Shown here: one piece after another, positions 35,120-44,914 of the stretch
How positions within the stretch are numbered: position 1 is the first letter of the stretch
Layout of the letters: the number at the start of each line of letters is the position of its first letter
Assembly (NCBI GenBank): GCA_946811695.1
Contig: OX328124.1
Location: 101,055,678-101,119,677 of the forward strand
Source: Gonocerus acuteangulatus
Lineage: Eukaryota; Arthropoda; Insecta; Hemiptera; Coreidae
Reading direction: 5' to 3'
DNA: 64,000 bases
Program-made: the position numbers and the translations under genes
The notes under the pieces: generated by a model
The model's database searches: none
Told to the model about the DNA's origin: nothing
Seen by the model: the letters and a program-made list of their open reading frames with translations, nothing else

Positions 35120-35772
35120 CTCACATTCATATTAATGGCAAATAGACAAGATTTGTATTAATGTTACATGTTTTGTTTCATTACTGTGTTATTAAACCAA
35201 TCATTAATAGGAATACGGACAAGATGTATTCATGCTATGTTTTTATTTAGCGTTAAACGATCCCTGAGAGAGAGTTAGTTTAATCCCTGCAGAAAATTAG
35301 CATCCTTCTCTCTTGCGTCCTTCCTCAATTTGCAAACTAATTCCCTTGTGCGCTAATGTCACATTAACCACTAGACAGCTGTTTCCCATTTGCAAGCAAA
35401 GCCTAAAATCACATGGACTTCTCTATCCTATCTGTTGGAAAAGCACTTATCACATTCCAATCGAACCCTAAAAAACCTTCGTAGTTTGCGAAAATCTGAA
35501 ACTCTTAAAGAAATGATTTGAGGAAACTCTTAGCACTAAGTTCTCGCTTTTCAAGATTTCAATTTATTATAAATCTAAAAAATAACCCATTGTTTTCTTT
35601 ATACATGGGCTATAAAACGATAAAACTCATATCAGCAATTTCCCATCGTGTCTTCGTGTTGACCTCAAATATAGATATTCACCATAAGTCCTTATAATCC
35701 ATAAGAGACAAGAAGAAAGATTTTTCTGACAATATTTCTCTGTAAAAATTATACATGTGAATTTCTATATTA
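35120..35772. other. unassigned sequence
   Basis: No supported feature. Confidence 0.35.
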
Positions 35773-35785
35773 TAATATATCAAGA

Positions 35786-35999
35786 GGAGGCCCGGTGGCC
35801 GTGAGCGTTAAGGCGTGAGCACTTAACACTCCGTGATAAAAGGGTCGTGGGTTCGATTCCCACTAGGTGTGGTGGCTTTTCTTTAGAAAAAAGAAAAGTC
35901 ATCAGCCCTATCCTGGCTAGAAAAGGGTGGTAACCTATAGATAACCCGTCCTAAAATTCGTAGTTAATAATAAATGGACGTTAAAATTTAATAAATAAA
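35786..35999 (+). mobile_element. tRNA-headed SINE (SINE-2), full length
   Basis: Head GGAGGCCCGGTGGCCGTGAG ... GGGTTCGATTCCCACT (A and B boxes), middle TTTTCTTTAGAAAA, tail AAGGGTGGTAACCTATAGAT, ending AATAAATAA. Target duplication TAATATATCAAGA at 35773-35785 and 36000-36012. Confidence 0.92.
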
Positions 36000-36012
36000 T
36001 AATATATCAAGA

Positions 36013-36982
36013 TTTACGATACAACAATTAACATATTATTACTATATTTTTTTAATTGCAAAAACTATTACATTAAAAAATAAAAAAAACTTGTTTTCCT
36101 AAAGGAGAAAATTTATTTTCACGCAGTATAACGACATGAATTTGCATTCGTCCAAGCAGATAAATGAGTTTTCCTACAAATGGACAACGTCCAACTTAGT
36201 TTTAAACCCAACATTTAGATGGATGTATCCACAATTTTCATCATTTATAAACTGTAATTCCGTTTACTGGCAGACTATCGGCCGCCATTAACCAATCACT
36301 TCTTTGTTCGAAGTACTGGATTTATGGTGAGTTAGTTTTATTAAAACCCATAACTAATTTTCAATAAGCCTATAAATTCATTCCATGAAGTCTTAAGATA
36401 AATTCACATCCTCTTCTTGCTATTTATTACACTAATGAATTCACGAGGAAAGTAGCAGATATATTATTTCATAATTTTAAATTTTATTATAATGGCTTTT
36501 AGATAATTCCTACCTTTGCTTGCTAAATATACAAAGTCAAGGAATTGATGGGATTCGGCAAAGAGAAAATGTTAGATATTCTGAAAAATCTAAATCGGAT
36601 AGATTACAGTCTAACATTTATCCAAGGTTTTCATTTTCTTCCGCCATTACCTAGGCATTAATTGCTTAAGAAGACTGTCGAAGAAAATACCGAAACCTTC
36701 AAAATATAGATTTTTTTTTTTTTTTTTTTCATTCCTTAACTTCTTAAGGTAATTCCTATTTTTAACAAAAGGTATTCCGAAAAAAGCGTAAGAAAAAATG
36801 CGTTAAGTATAATAGAGAGATGTTATTTCCCTCATAGATTATAATAGGTAAAGTCCGGAATTGGCTAAATAAAAGAACTGGAGAAAAAAAAATATTTAAC
36901 TTGCATATCGAATAAAACTTATTTTTAACAAATTTTCCTTCCACCATAGATTAAAGAATGCAATGATGGCGTCTTAAAATCT
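36013..36982. other. unassigned sequence
   Basis: T-run at 36712-36730; no gene or repeat recognised. Confidence 0.35.
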
Positions 36983-38340
36983 AAAAAAGTCCGTCACGCA
37001 GGAGCTGCATAACTAAGCACTTTCCTCAGAATTTGGGTAGTGTAGACTGCTTTCCAGAACAATTTGCTTAAAATATCCTTCATAAATAAAATAAAAACAT
37101 GAATAGTTCTCTTTTAAATTTGTAATGAGTAACTGATCAATTATTAATTTGCTTCCAGAGTTATTTTTACACATGGTACCTATTACACTACGTAATAAAT
37201 ACTAAAAACCTCATATTATCGTATTTTGATCTAACGCACGAACAGGATACAGTCACTCTAATGGTAGAAAGCGCTCCTTCCGGCGGCTTTGTGAACCTAA
37301 ATCTGGCGGGCTTTTCTATTGAAATATATTACAAATTAAACCCCCGCTTTCCGATTGACCGATTCAGCTCATTTTTACAACACTTTTTTCTCATGAATTA
37401 CCCACGACGTATACCGCGTTTCGTTACAATACAGCAGAAATTACGACCGGTATGAGTATATTAGGAATTTGGGTCCGGAGTAAACCCCCCCTTCTAATGA
37501 ACCGATTTAGTTTATTTTTACAACACATATTTACCTGTAGATTACCACTACGAATACCGAGTTTCGTCGAAATATACCAAAAATCACGGCTGGTAGTGGC
37601 GAATTGGTATTGTGGGTCGGGAGTAAACCCCACCTCCTAATGAACCGATTTAGTTTATTTTTACAACACATATTTACCTGTGGATTACCACTACGAATAC
37701 CGAGTTTCGTCGAAATATACCAAAAATCACGGCTGGTAGTGGCGAATTGGTATTGTGGGTCCGGAGTAAACCCCCCCTTCTAATGAACCGATTTAGTTCA
37801 TTTTTATATCTAGGCGCACGATAGTGCGCCAGGCCAAGTTCCGGCCTAAGCATACTGTGTGTATATTACAGGCGGTCATAGAGCCGATTTTTACCCTCTC
37901 ATAACTTTCAACCAGGTAAAGATAAAGTTATGAAATTTTACACAGGTATTATACTACTAGATGTGAGTAAAACTGGAAATTTTCATAATTCTACATCGAA
38001 TAGTTTCTGAGATATAAGCGATCGAAAATCGGGATTTATAGGACTCACTCACTCACTCACTCACTGACTCATCAAAATTATTAGGCACTTCCCATGATGC
38101 TAGAGACTTGAAATTTTGCATGAAGATAGATATGAACACTTTATTAAAGGAAAAAATCGAAAAATCGCGAAAAGTTGTGTTTTACTACGCTTCCGGGGCG
38201 GGGGCGTTCCAGTTTTGTACTTCCTTCGGAAACCCATCATTCCGGCCGAAACCCATGATGTGGGGTATCAAATGAATTGTCTCGGTATGAAGAACCTATA
38301 TTTGATGTTTTAAGAAACAATTAGGCGCATATAGGCTCGG

Positions 38341-38840
38341 TAAAAATCTTATACCAGCTGTCTGTCTGTCTGTATGTTTGTTCCTCTTACAAATCCGTAC
38401 CGTTTGACCGATTTTGACCAAACTTGGGACACAGATGGGTCTTGATACGGGGAGAATCATAGGCTAGGTTAAATTGTCTATCAGCTGTCTGTCTGTCTGT
38501 TTGTTCCTTATACAAATACACACCGTTTGACGGATTTTGACAAAAATTTGACACACATGTCGGTCTTTATCCGGGTAGTGTCATAGGCTAGTCAAAATCG
38601 TCTATCAGCTGTCTGTCTGCATGTTTGTTCCTTACACAAATTCACACCATTTGACCGATTTTGACCAAACTTGGCACACAGGTAGGCCTTGGTCCGGGGA
38701 ATACACTAGGCTAGGTAAAAAAGGTCTTTCAGCTGTCTGTCTGTATGTTTGTTCCTTATACAAATTCACACCGTTTGAGCTATTTTGACCAAACTTGGCA
38801 CGCAGGTAGGTCTTGATACGGGAGTGTCATATTACCTATG
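38341..38840. repeat. family III-like tandem units
   Basis: Four units of about 120 bp with AGCTGTCTGTCTGTMTGTTT and CCGTTTGACCGATTTTGACC, as in the Helitron-like elements, but without their termini. Confidence 0.7.
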
Positions 38841-39026
38841 ACGTTTTGTACTTTTTGTTCCATCGAAATGCCATCATTTCGTCTGAAAACCCCATCATTT
38901 GGGGTATCAAATGAATCGTCTTGGTAAGGAGAACCTATATTTGATGTTTGAAAAAACATTTCGACGCATCTTAACAAAAAAAGTTGTGACTTCTTTCTTA
39001 AATGTAGTAAATAAAGTCGTAGGGGT

Positions 39027-39290
39027 TCACTGCATAATATACTTCAAAGCAGATACTAAGTTTTTCAAAGTCGAGCCATCTAAATTACAAAGTTTAGGAT
39101 CACAAACCCAAAATGTATCGTCTTTGTTCTTATATTTTTCTGGAAGGCCTTCTGCACTTTCCCTATTGTGATTTTTTTCCTCGGGATAAGGTTCCTGTGT
39201 TTTACAGTGTAATAGTGTAGTTAAGAGAGCAATCAATTTGTCCTCTAGAGTAATGTCATCTGGAAGAGCTTCTAACTTTTCTAGTCTAGT
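39027..39290 (-). CDS. unrecognised open frame in insertion
   Basis: The minus strand is open for about 88 codons: EALPDDITLEDKLIALL at the start, then a KNKDDTFWVCDPKLCNLDGS segment and a stop. Composition is protein-like (acidic, W and paired C), unlike the repeat-derived frames nearby. No family recognised; it could be an exon remnant captured by the mobile insertion. Confidence 0.25.
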   Translation of the reverse strand, partial: TRLEKLEALPDDITLEDKLIALLTTLLHCKTQEPYPEEKNHNRESAEGLPEKYKNKDDTFWVCDPKLCNLDGSTLKNLVSALKYIMQ

Positions 39291-39446
39291 GATTATATGT
39301 ATGTAGGTTGATTATTGGTATCAAATATCAAGCAGTAAGGAGAAACTTATGCAGAATCCAAAGACCCTTGTTTTATATGAAGTATAAAAGCCAGTAGGTA
39401 TGCGGCAACTAAATTCTATTTAATTCTTAGAAAAAAGTAATGAGAA

Positions 39447-39624
39447 AAAAATTCTTATATCCAGTTACTAAAATATCACTTTCCTCAACCAGGTATATTC
39501 TTAAACTTGGCAATGTTTTTTTTTGTGCCGAAATTATCTTTAGAGAAAAACTAAACGTTGCCAAGTTTAAGAATATACCTGGTTGAGGAAAGTGATATTT
39601 TAGTAACTGGATATAAGAATTTTT
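39447..39624. repeat. perfect 67-bp inverted repeat
   Basis: 39447-39513 and 39558-39624 are exact reverse complements around a 44-base loop. Perfect identity implies recent origin or repair conversion. Confidence 0.95.
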
Positions 39625-40144
39625 ATTGTTGTTTTTAAAGGTCAGTTGAAGTGTCTTTACTGTTCTTAGTAAGTAACTATGAGGTCTTCCAACCTGTCCA
39701 AGGTAATGAACTTGGACATTTCTTTCTTGTATCATCTCTTGTATTGGCAAATATTTTTGGTTGAATTAATACACCAACTCATACTACTTTTTTGGAGTGT
39801 AGAATGGTAAGGCGTTTTTGGGGGGTTTTAAGAGGGGATATTTTTGAGGAAGGGATTGTTTCTTTGTGGGGGCAGGAACTTGGCCTCTATTTCACATTTA
39901 TGTTTTTGGGGGTCTCACTTTTCTCTCTATATTACCACTACGAATACCATGTTTCGTTGAAATATAACAAATATTACGGCTGACATAGTCAAATTAGTGC
40001 TTTGGGTTCAGGGTAAACCCCCCCCCCCTTCCGGTGGACCGACTTTGGCGGTTAACGAACTCGTTCAATCGTTTGCTAATTGAATGCTATATACCAAGTT
40101 TCGTGACGCAAAAACAAAAACTCTGGCCGCTATCGTGTTAACAG

Positions 40145-40217
<73 letters not shown>

Positions 40218-40361
40218 TATATAAATTTTAAAGGGGGTCATTTTCGGTGTCTACTAGGTAGGATCGATAAAGATTTGAAGAAATTTTTCAAAAATTCCGT
40301 CATGAGTCCAACCTCAATAGCTACTTTCCTTCGGAGGGAAGTGCTAAAAGGGGACGCTGGA

Positions 40362-40505
40362 TAAAAACTGTGCATTTATGGATCAGGTTATTTATTCAGA
40401 GGACCTATCGCTGAATACTGTCAACCTGCCACGAGGAGGACTCGAAACCCCCTCTACCACATGTGCTTACAGCATGCTAGCCACTCTGCCACAGGAAGAC
40501 CATCT
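40362..40505 (-). mobile_element. tRNA(Ser/Leu-like)-headed SINE fragment
   Basis: The minus strand starts GGTCTTCCTGTGGCAGAGTG, GCTAGCATGCTGTAAGC, and has the B box GGTTTCGAGTCCTCC about 65 bases on. A long-variable-arm type tRNA head is suggested. The body extends to about 40362; no poly(A) or duplication was found. Confidence 0.65.
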
Positions 40506-41461
40506 AGTTAGTTTGCCGATTTCGTTAAACGAATGCTATTAAAGCCGACGAGGATTACTCTAAGCTCTGCTCTAATTAACTGTCCAGCTACTGAAGACCG
40601 TAATCAGGCCAATCACGCAACGGACCTGAGCACATTTACTTCATATCTAGCACAGATCTTATTCCATTAGGGACTATCAGCTAGGACAACTTCGCTTTAA
40701 AGTTTGCTCATTCATTACAGACAAAGATTAGTAAAATTAGGAAAGCATTAAATTAAAGGAATTTCTAAATGCCGACTGCATTTTTTCTTTGATAAGAACG
40801 AAAAAGAAGATTTTTTTAATTCAACGATATTTCTGGCTAGTTTGAGAGAAAGGTCCCCCAAACAGTTAAGTCGTCAATTTAGCCCATTCCTCAGTATGGC
40901 AGCATTTGCAATGAAAATAATGATATTGGACTTTTAGGTAATTTTGTTAGAACAACCTTATGAATCTCCAAGTGGTTCAATGGCTAATGTAGGAGATGAA
41001 GCCAAATTCTCTGCTCCACCCATTCTATGTTTAGGATGGCTGGAAACCTATTGACGATGATTCGATTATTTAAAAATAAATACATAAAATATAAAAATCT
41101 TTCCTGCACATTTTCTGTTCTTTGCTGTTATTGACCATACAGGCTACTCTTTTATTTTGGAATGGTAAATAGCTAATTTTGGTAAATAATACTACCCTTA
41201 AGTAGACAATTATATTTTAGTTTTGTAATTCAAATGGGACGAGTTCACTGATTTTTAACATGTACATTCCTCATTAGGTGCAGATACACAGTTTCATAGG
41301 CAAGATAACAATACTTATGGTTGGTAGAGGAAAATAAAAATCTTGGACTGGCGTTAACATCCCTTCACCCTTTCCTTAACCCTCATTATGAACCTGTTTT
41401 ATTTTGTTTTCATTATAGAGCTATTTCATTTGTTGTACATTAATAGAACTTGCCAAAGTTA
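40506..41461. other. unassigned sequence
   Basis: Possible degenerate tRNA-like words at 40970-41035 (AGTGGTTCAATGGCTAATG) followed by an ATAAATA-rich tail; too weak to call. Confidence 0.35.
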
Positions 41462-42107
41462 TGTAGCTATTGAGGTTGCGCTAATGAAAGAATTTTTCGT
41501 CGAATTTTTATCAATCCTACCTATTAGATATGGAAAATAAAATCGAGAAACGACTTTCAGATAATTTTATCTGAAGAAGGAGTTACTCTGAACGCTAATT
41601 ACTAATTTTTCGATACAGAACAAAATTTTTGTTATATAGCTACGACATTCGGTTTACGTCGTAGGTATCTGAATATAAAGATTTGTTGTAGGAAGAGACA
41701 CTAGATCGGTTAAGTTGAAGGCGTGGGATTACTCCAGACCGTGCAGAGATAATCCCAAACCAATGAGGAATATCTGTGTAAAATCGTTTTATTAGAAGTT
41801 CGAGGCTACTTTGTATCCTTTACAAATTACAGAAGCGATGAACAGCAGTATCTAGTTTCTGCGTTGGAATGTTGTGGATTTCTCTCTTTTTACACGTTGA
41901 AGTTATTAATATTCATCAAGATGAAATAAAAATATGAAGTTTTTGTGACTTTATGAAGGAATGTAGAACCTCAAATAGAAAACCCTCAGGAAGAATGTAA
42001 ATTCAAAAATTAATATTTGTTAGTGTAAAAATAACTGGTGTATAGATTTGTTAATCATTCAGGAATGCTGAGTACTGTAGCAGCTCCTGCAAAACAGAGA
42101 TTTTTTA
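41462..42107 (-). mobile_element. family I, ancient copy with PLE remnant
   Basis: 41465-41760 resembles the 3' half of family I (GTAGCTATTGAGGTTG, ATCCTACCTATTAGATA) and 42070-42107 its 5' end (GCAGCTCCTGCAAAAC). Between them, 41775-41840 (minus: GGATACAAAGTAGCCTCGAA then AATAAAACGATTTTACAC) is a PLE 3'-end remnant. Confidence 0.55.
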
Positions 42108-42489
42108 AATATTAAAATCATTAGGATGATGAGGATGTAAATCAATTTAGTTATTTATAATCAACCTCATTATCTTTCAATAATGATTATATTAAGCTTC
42201 TTTATATACCTTATTTTCCTGAAATCATTTTGGGGGAGGGGATGTACAAAAATTAATAAGAACAATAAGCTTTATTGAAACATTCATAACACAAGTATCT
42301 TATCAATAATTTATTGAAATTTACATTGCTAAACAGTAAGGTTAACCGTTCTGTTTAAAATGATTAATTTTAAAATCCGATGTAAAACTCATATTTAGTT
42401 TAAATCCTTTTCTTGTGCTATTTTATTATTGCCAGGCAGTATAACTAAAAGTAATTATATAATGATGTTATTTTCTGAATAATTCTCAT
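42108..42489. other. unassigned sequence
   Basis: No supported feature. Confidence 0.35.
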
Positions 42490-42709
42490 CATATCGTCGA
42501 TACAAATACGTAAAAAAACGCATTTTTAATTTTCAATCTTTACTGATTGCTGTTGGACTGATGTACGGCAAATTCTTGAATCTAAGTACACTCAATGAAC
42601 GAGCCAACTATTTGACTTTCCGAAAGCAAAGTAATGAATTAAAGTTTTTTTCACTCTAGAAAGTGGTGATTTTCACATTCGATATTTTGCATTTGTATCG
42701 ACGATATAT
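42490..42709. mobile_element. MITE (ATATCGTCGATAC family), copy 3
   Basis: TIRs CATATCGTCGATACAAATAC and GCATTTGTATCGACGATATA; about 220 bp; interior similar to copy 1. Confidence 0.8.
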
Positions 42710-42752
42710 ATCATAACTTCTCCATTTTTAATCAATACCGTTGTCTTCTGAT

Positions 42753-42890
42753 TTTAGCGCGGTTACTCCCGGTAACCCGGGTTAGAACCCGCTTATGAGG
42801 TTGACCTCATGACGCAATCCGGAGGTCCCGACTAGAAACTTTCACGTTTCAGACCCTATAGATCACGAAAATATAGGTGGCTAAAATTTG

Positions 42891-42949
<59 letters not shown>

Positions 42950-42981
42950 TTATATATATGCTTGTAAATACCCCCGTTAAA

Positions 42982-43040
<59 letters not shown>

Positions 43041-43769
43041 TGTTAACACGATAGCGCCCAGAGTTTTTTTTTCGTCACGAAATTTCGTATATAGCATTCA
43101 ATTAGCAAACGATTGAACGAGTTCGTTAACCACCAAAATCGGCCCACCGGAAGGGGGGGCTTACCCCGAATCCAAAACACTAGTTTGACCATGTCAGCCG
43201 TAATATTTGTTATATTTCAACGAAACTTGGTATTCTTAGTGGAAATATAGAGAGAAAAGTGAGATGGAAAAATAAACTAAATCGGTTCATTAGAAGGGGG
43301 GGGGTTTACTTCGGACCCACAATACCAATTCGCCACTACCAGCCGTGATTTTTGTTATATTTCGACGAAACTCGGTATTCGTAGTGGTAATCTACAGGTA
43401 AAAATGTGTTGTAAAAATAAACTAAATCGGTTCATTAGGAGGGGGGGTTTACTTTGAACCTAAATTACTAATATACTCATACCGGTCGTTCTGCTGTATT
43501 GTAACGAAACGCGGTATACGTTGTGGGTAACTCATGAGAAAGAAGTGTTGTAAGAATAAGCTGAATCGGTCAATCGGAAAGGGGGGTTTACTGTGTAATA
43601 TATTTCAATAGAACTAGCTTGCCAGACGTAGGTTCGCAAGGCCGCCGCAAGGAGCGCTTTCTACCACTAGAGGGACTGAAGCAATTGCAAATTGTTCTGG
43701 AAAGCAGTTTACACTACCCAAATTCTGAGGAAAGTGTTTAGTTATGCTGCTCCTGCGTGACGGACTTTT
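42753..43769 (-). mobile_element. chimeric family II/family I element
   Basis: The left end (42753-42895) is a diverged family II 3' end (TTAGCGCGGTTACTCCCGG ... TTTCACGTTTCAGA). It runs into (TA)n, then at 42971 switches to family I (CCCCCGTTAAAATTTATA, second (TA)n at 42984-43037, 147-bp units) and ends with the family I 5' end at about 43769. Family I's own 3' hairpin is missing. Confidence 0.72.
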
Positions 43770-43929
43770 ATTTATATATATTTGTTTTGGCTTTTAGTTT
43801 TTTTTCAAATTTTACATATTTTTTTATTTTTTCGTTATATACCTATGTGTTATCCACGCTATCTTTTTATATAAATCGAAATTTTTTAAGAAATACTATT
43901 ATTTTGGTGTCGTTACCCAACCCAATGCT

Positions 43930-44335
43930 GGTATTTGCAGGGATTTTCAATTCGTCTAATTCCTTCCAGTAGTGGTGGCATTGAACTAAAATTTGTGTTG
44001 TAGACAAAGAGACATCACATCTTGGACATTTTTTCGCTCTTCTTTCGACATTAGGAATCCATGAGAAAGTTTTGTGTGTTCGATTCTCATTTGGGCAATG
44101 TCTAACTCCCTAGCCATCATTCTATTCATGTTTTTATCTTCCTTATTTGTTGTACACTATTTCTTGCCACATTTTTGAACAATTTTCTCTTAATACGTTT
44201 TTTTTTCAGTTTGAAGAATTCGTTGCTGACAATGGAGTTGGCGTAGTATCGTTCAGCTGATGTGTTTCATTTGCTACCCTGTCAACTATTCCATTACCCC
44301 TTATTCCTCCATGACTAGGGGACCATATGAAAAGT
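43930..44335 (-). pseudogene. retrotransposon RNase H C-terminus and tail (decayed)
   Basis: The minus strand reads WSPSHGGIRGNGIVDRVANE (RNase H C-terminal motif, with the usual WxPxHxGIxGNExxDxxA order). After a disrupted stretch comes RELDIAQMRIEHTKLSHGFL and a damaged zinc-knuckle. Several stops and frameshifts. Confidence 0.75.
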
Positions 44336-44738
44336 AGTTTGCTTCCCTATTTATAGAATAATGTCTTCTGCTGAATAATTTATTAAATGCATTCCTATAT
44401 TTTTATTGCTGCCGAAAGAAATAAACTTTTCGTATTCTAACGCAGAAAACTTTCTGTCTAATAAAGCGACATTCCTCTTCACAAAACTTCTTTATAGAAG
44501 GCAAATGATGAAAAGACTACGACTTTTTAAATTTATGTAAAGCTTGAATGATGCCCCAATATGGCAGATCGCGAAACAAACGGATCGGATTTTCGGATTC
44601 AGGGATTTTGAAAAAGTGAATAAAAAACAGGACTGCCACTAAGGTTTTTTTAATTTTCTATTGATCACTTTACCCGTCGCTGCATGAATTGTTTTGCGTT
44701 TTTTTTTTTTTGTTTTTTTTTCAAGCGGTAGCAGAGTT
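44336..44738. other. region 3' of the P450 gene
   Basis: Presumably includes the P450 3' untranslated region on the minus strand. A T-rich tract at 44698-44720 on the plus strand lies just past the stop. No single polyadenylation signal can be singled out. Confidence 0.4.
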
Positions 44739-44914
44739 CTACAAAACTAGATCTCGTTTAGACAATTTCAAAATAATAGGAAATTTTGTTCTTAAGATAG
44801 GCATTTTAGGGTTGTAATCAAGTTTTTTAATCGTCTCTGCGCATGGAGAAACAACATATCTTCTTAATACTGTGATTATTCCCATTTTAGTTTGCAGCCT
44901 TCCAAACCTTTCTC
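44739..44914 (-). CDS. P450 exon 9 (terminal)
   Basis: Resumes the heme-loop glycine as ERFGRLQTKMGIITVLRRY, then AETIKKLDYNPKMP and a TAG stop at 44741-44739; acceptor TTTTTTCAG. Separated from exon 8 by a 1.9-kb intron. Confidence 0.9.

Larger units (their letters stand above)
37812..39912. mobile_element. 2.1-kb insertion in family I copy 3, unknown type
   Basis: Bounded by resumption of family I sequence on both sides, with TCT possibly duplicated. It opens with the hairpin AGGCGCACGATAGTGCGCCA. It contains an ACTCACTCACTCACTCACTG stretch (38043), family-III-like tandem units (38341-38840), an unrecognised minus-strand frame (39027-39300) and a perfect hairpin (39447-39624). It may be composite. 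Confidence 0.7.
36983..40347 (+). mobile_element. family I repeat, copy 3, split by an insertion
   Basis: The 5' half is 36983-37811 and the 3' half 39913-40347. The two halves join at TTTTATATCT/CTCACTTTTC exactly as the uninterrupted sequence reads in copy 2 (about 34445). The 3' part has (CA)n(TA)n at 40143-40224 and a hairpin with one mismatch, ending GCTAA. Confidence 0.82.

Noticed and set aside
41775..41840. Fifth hammerhead
   Set aside because: The PLE 3'-end context is recognisable, but neither CUGANGA nor an intact GAAA can be placed.
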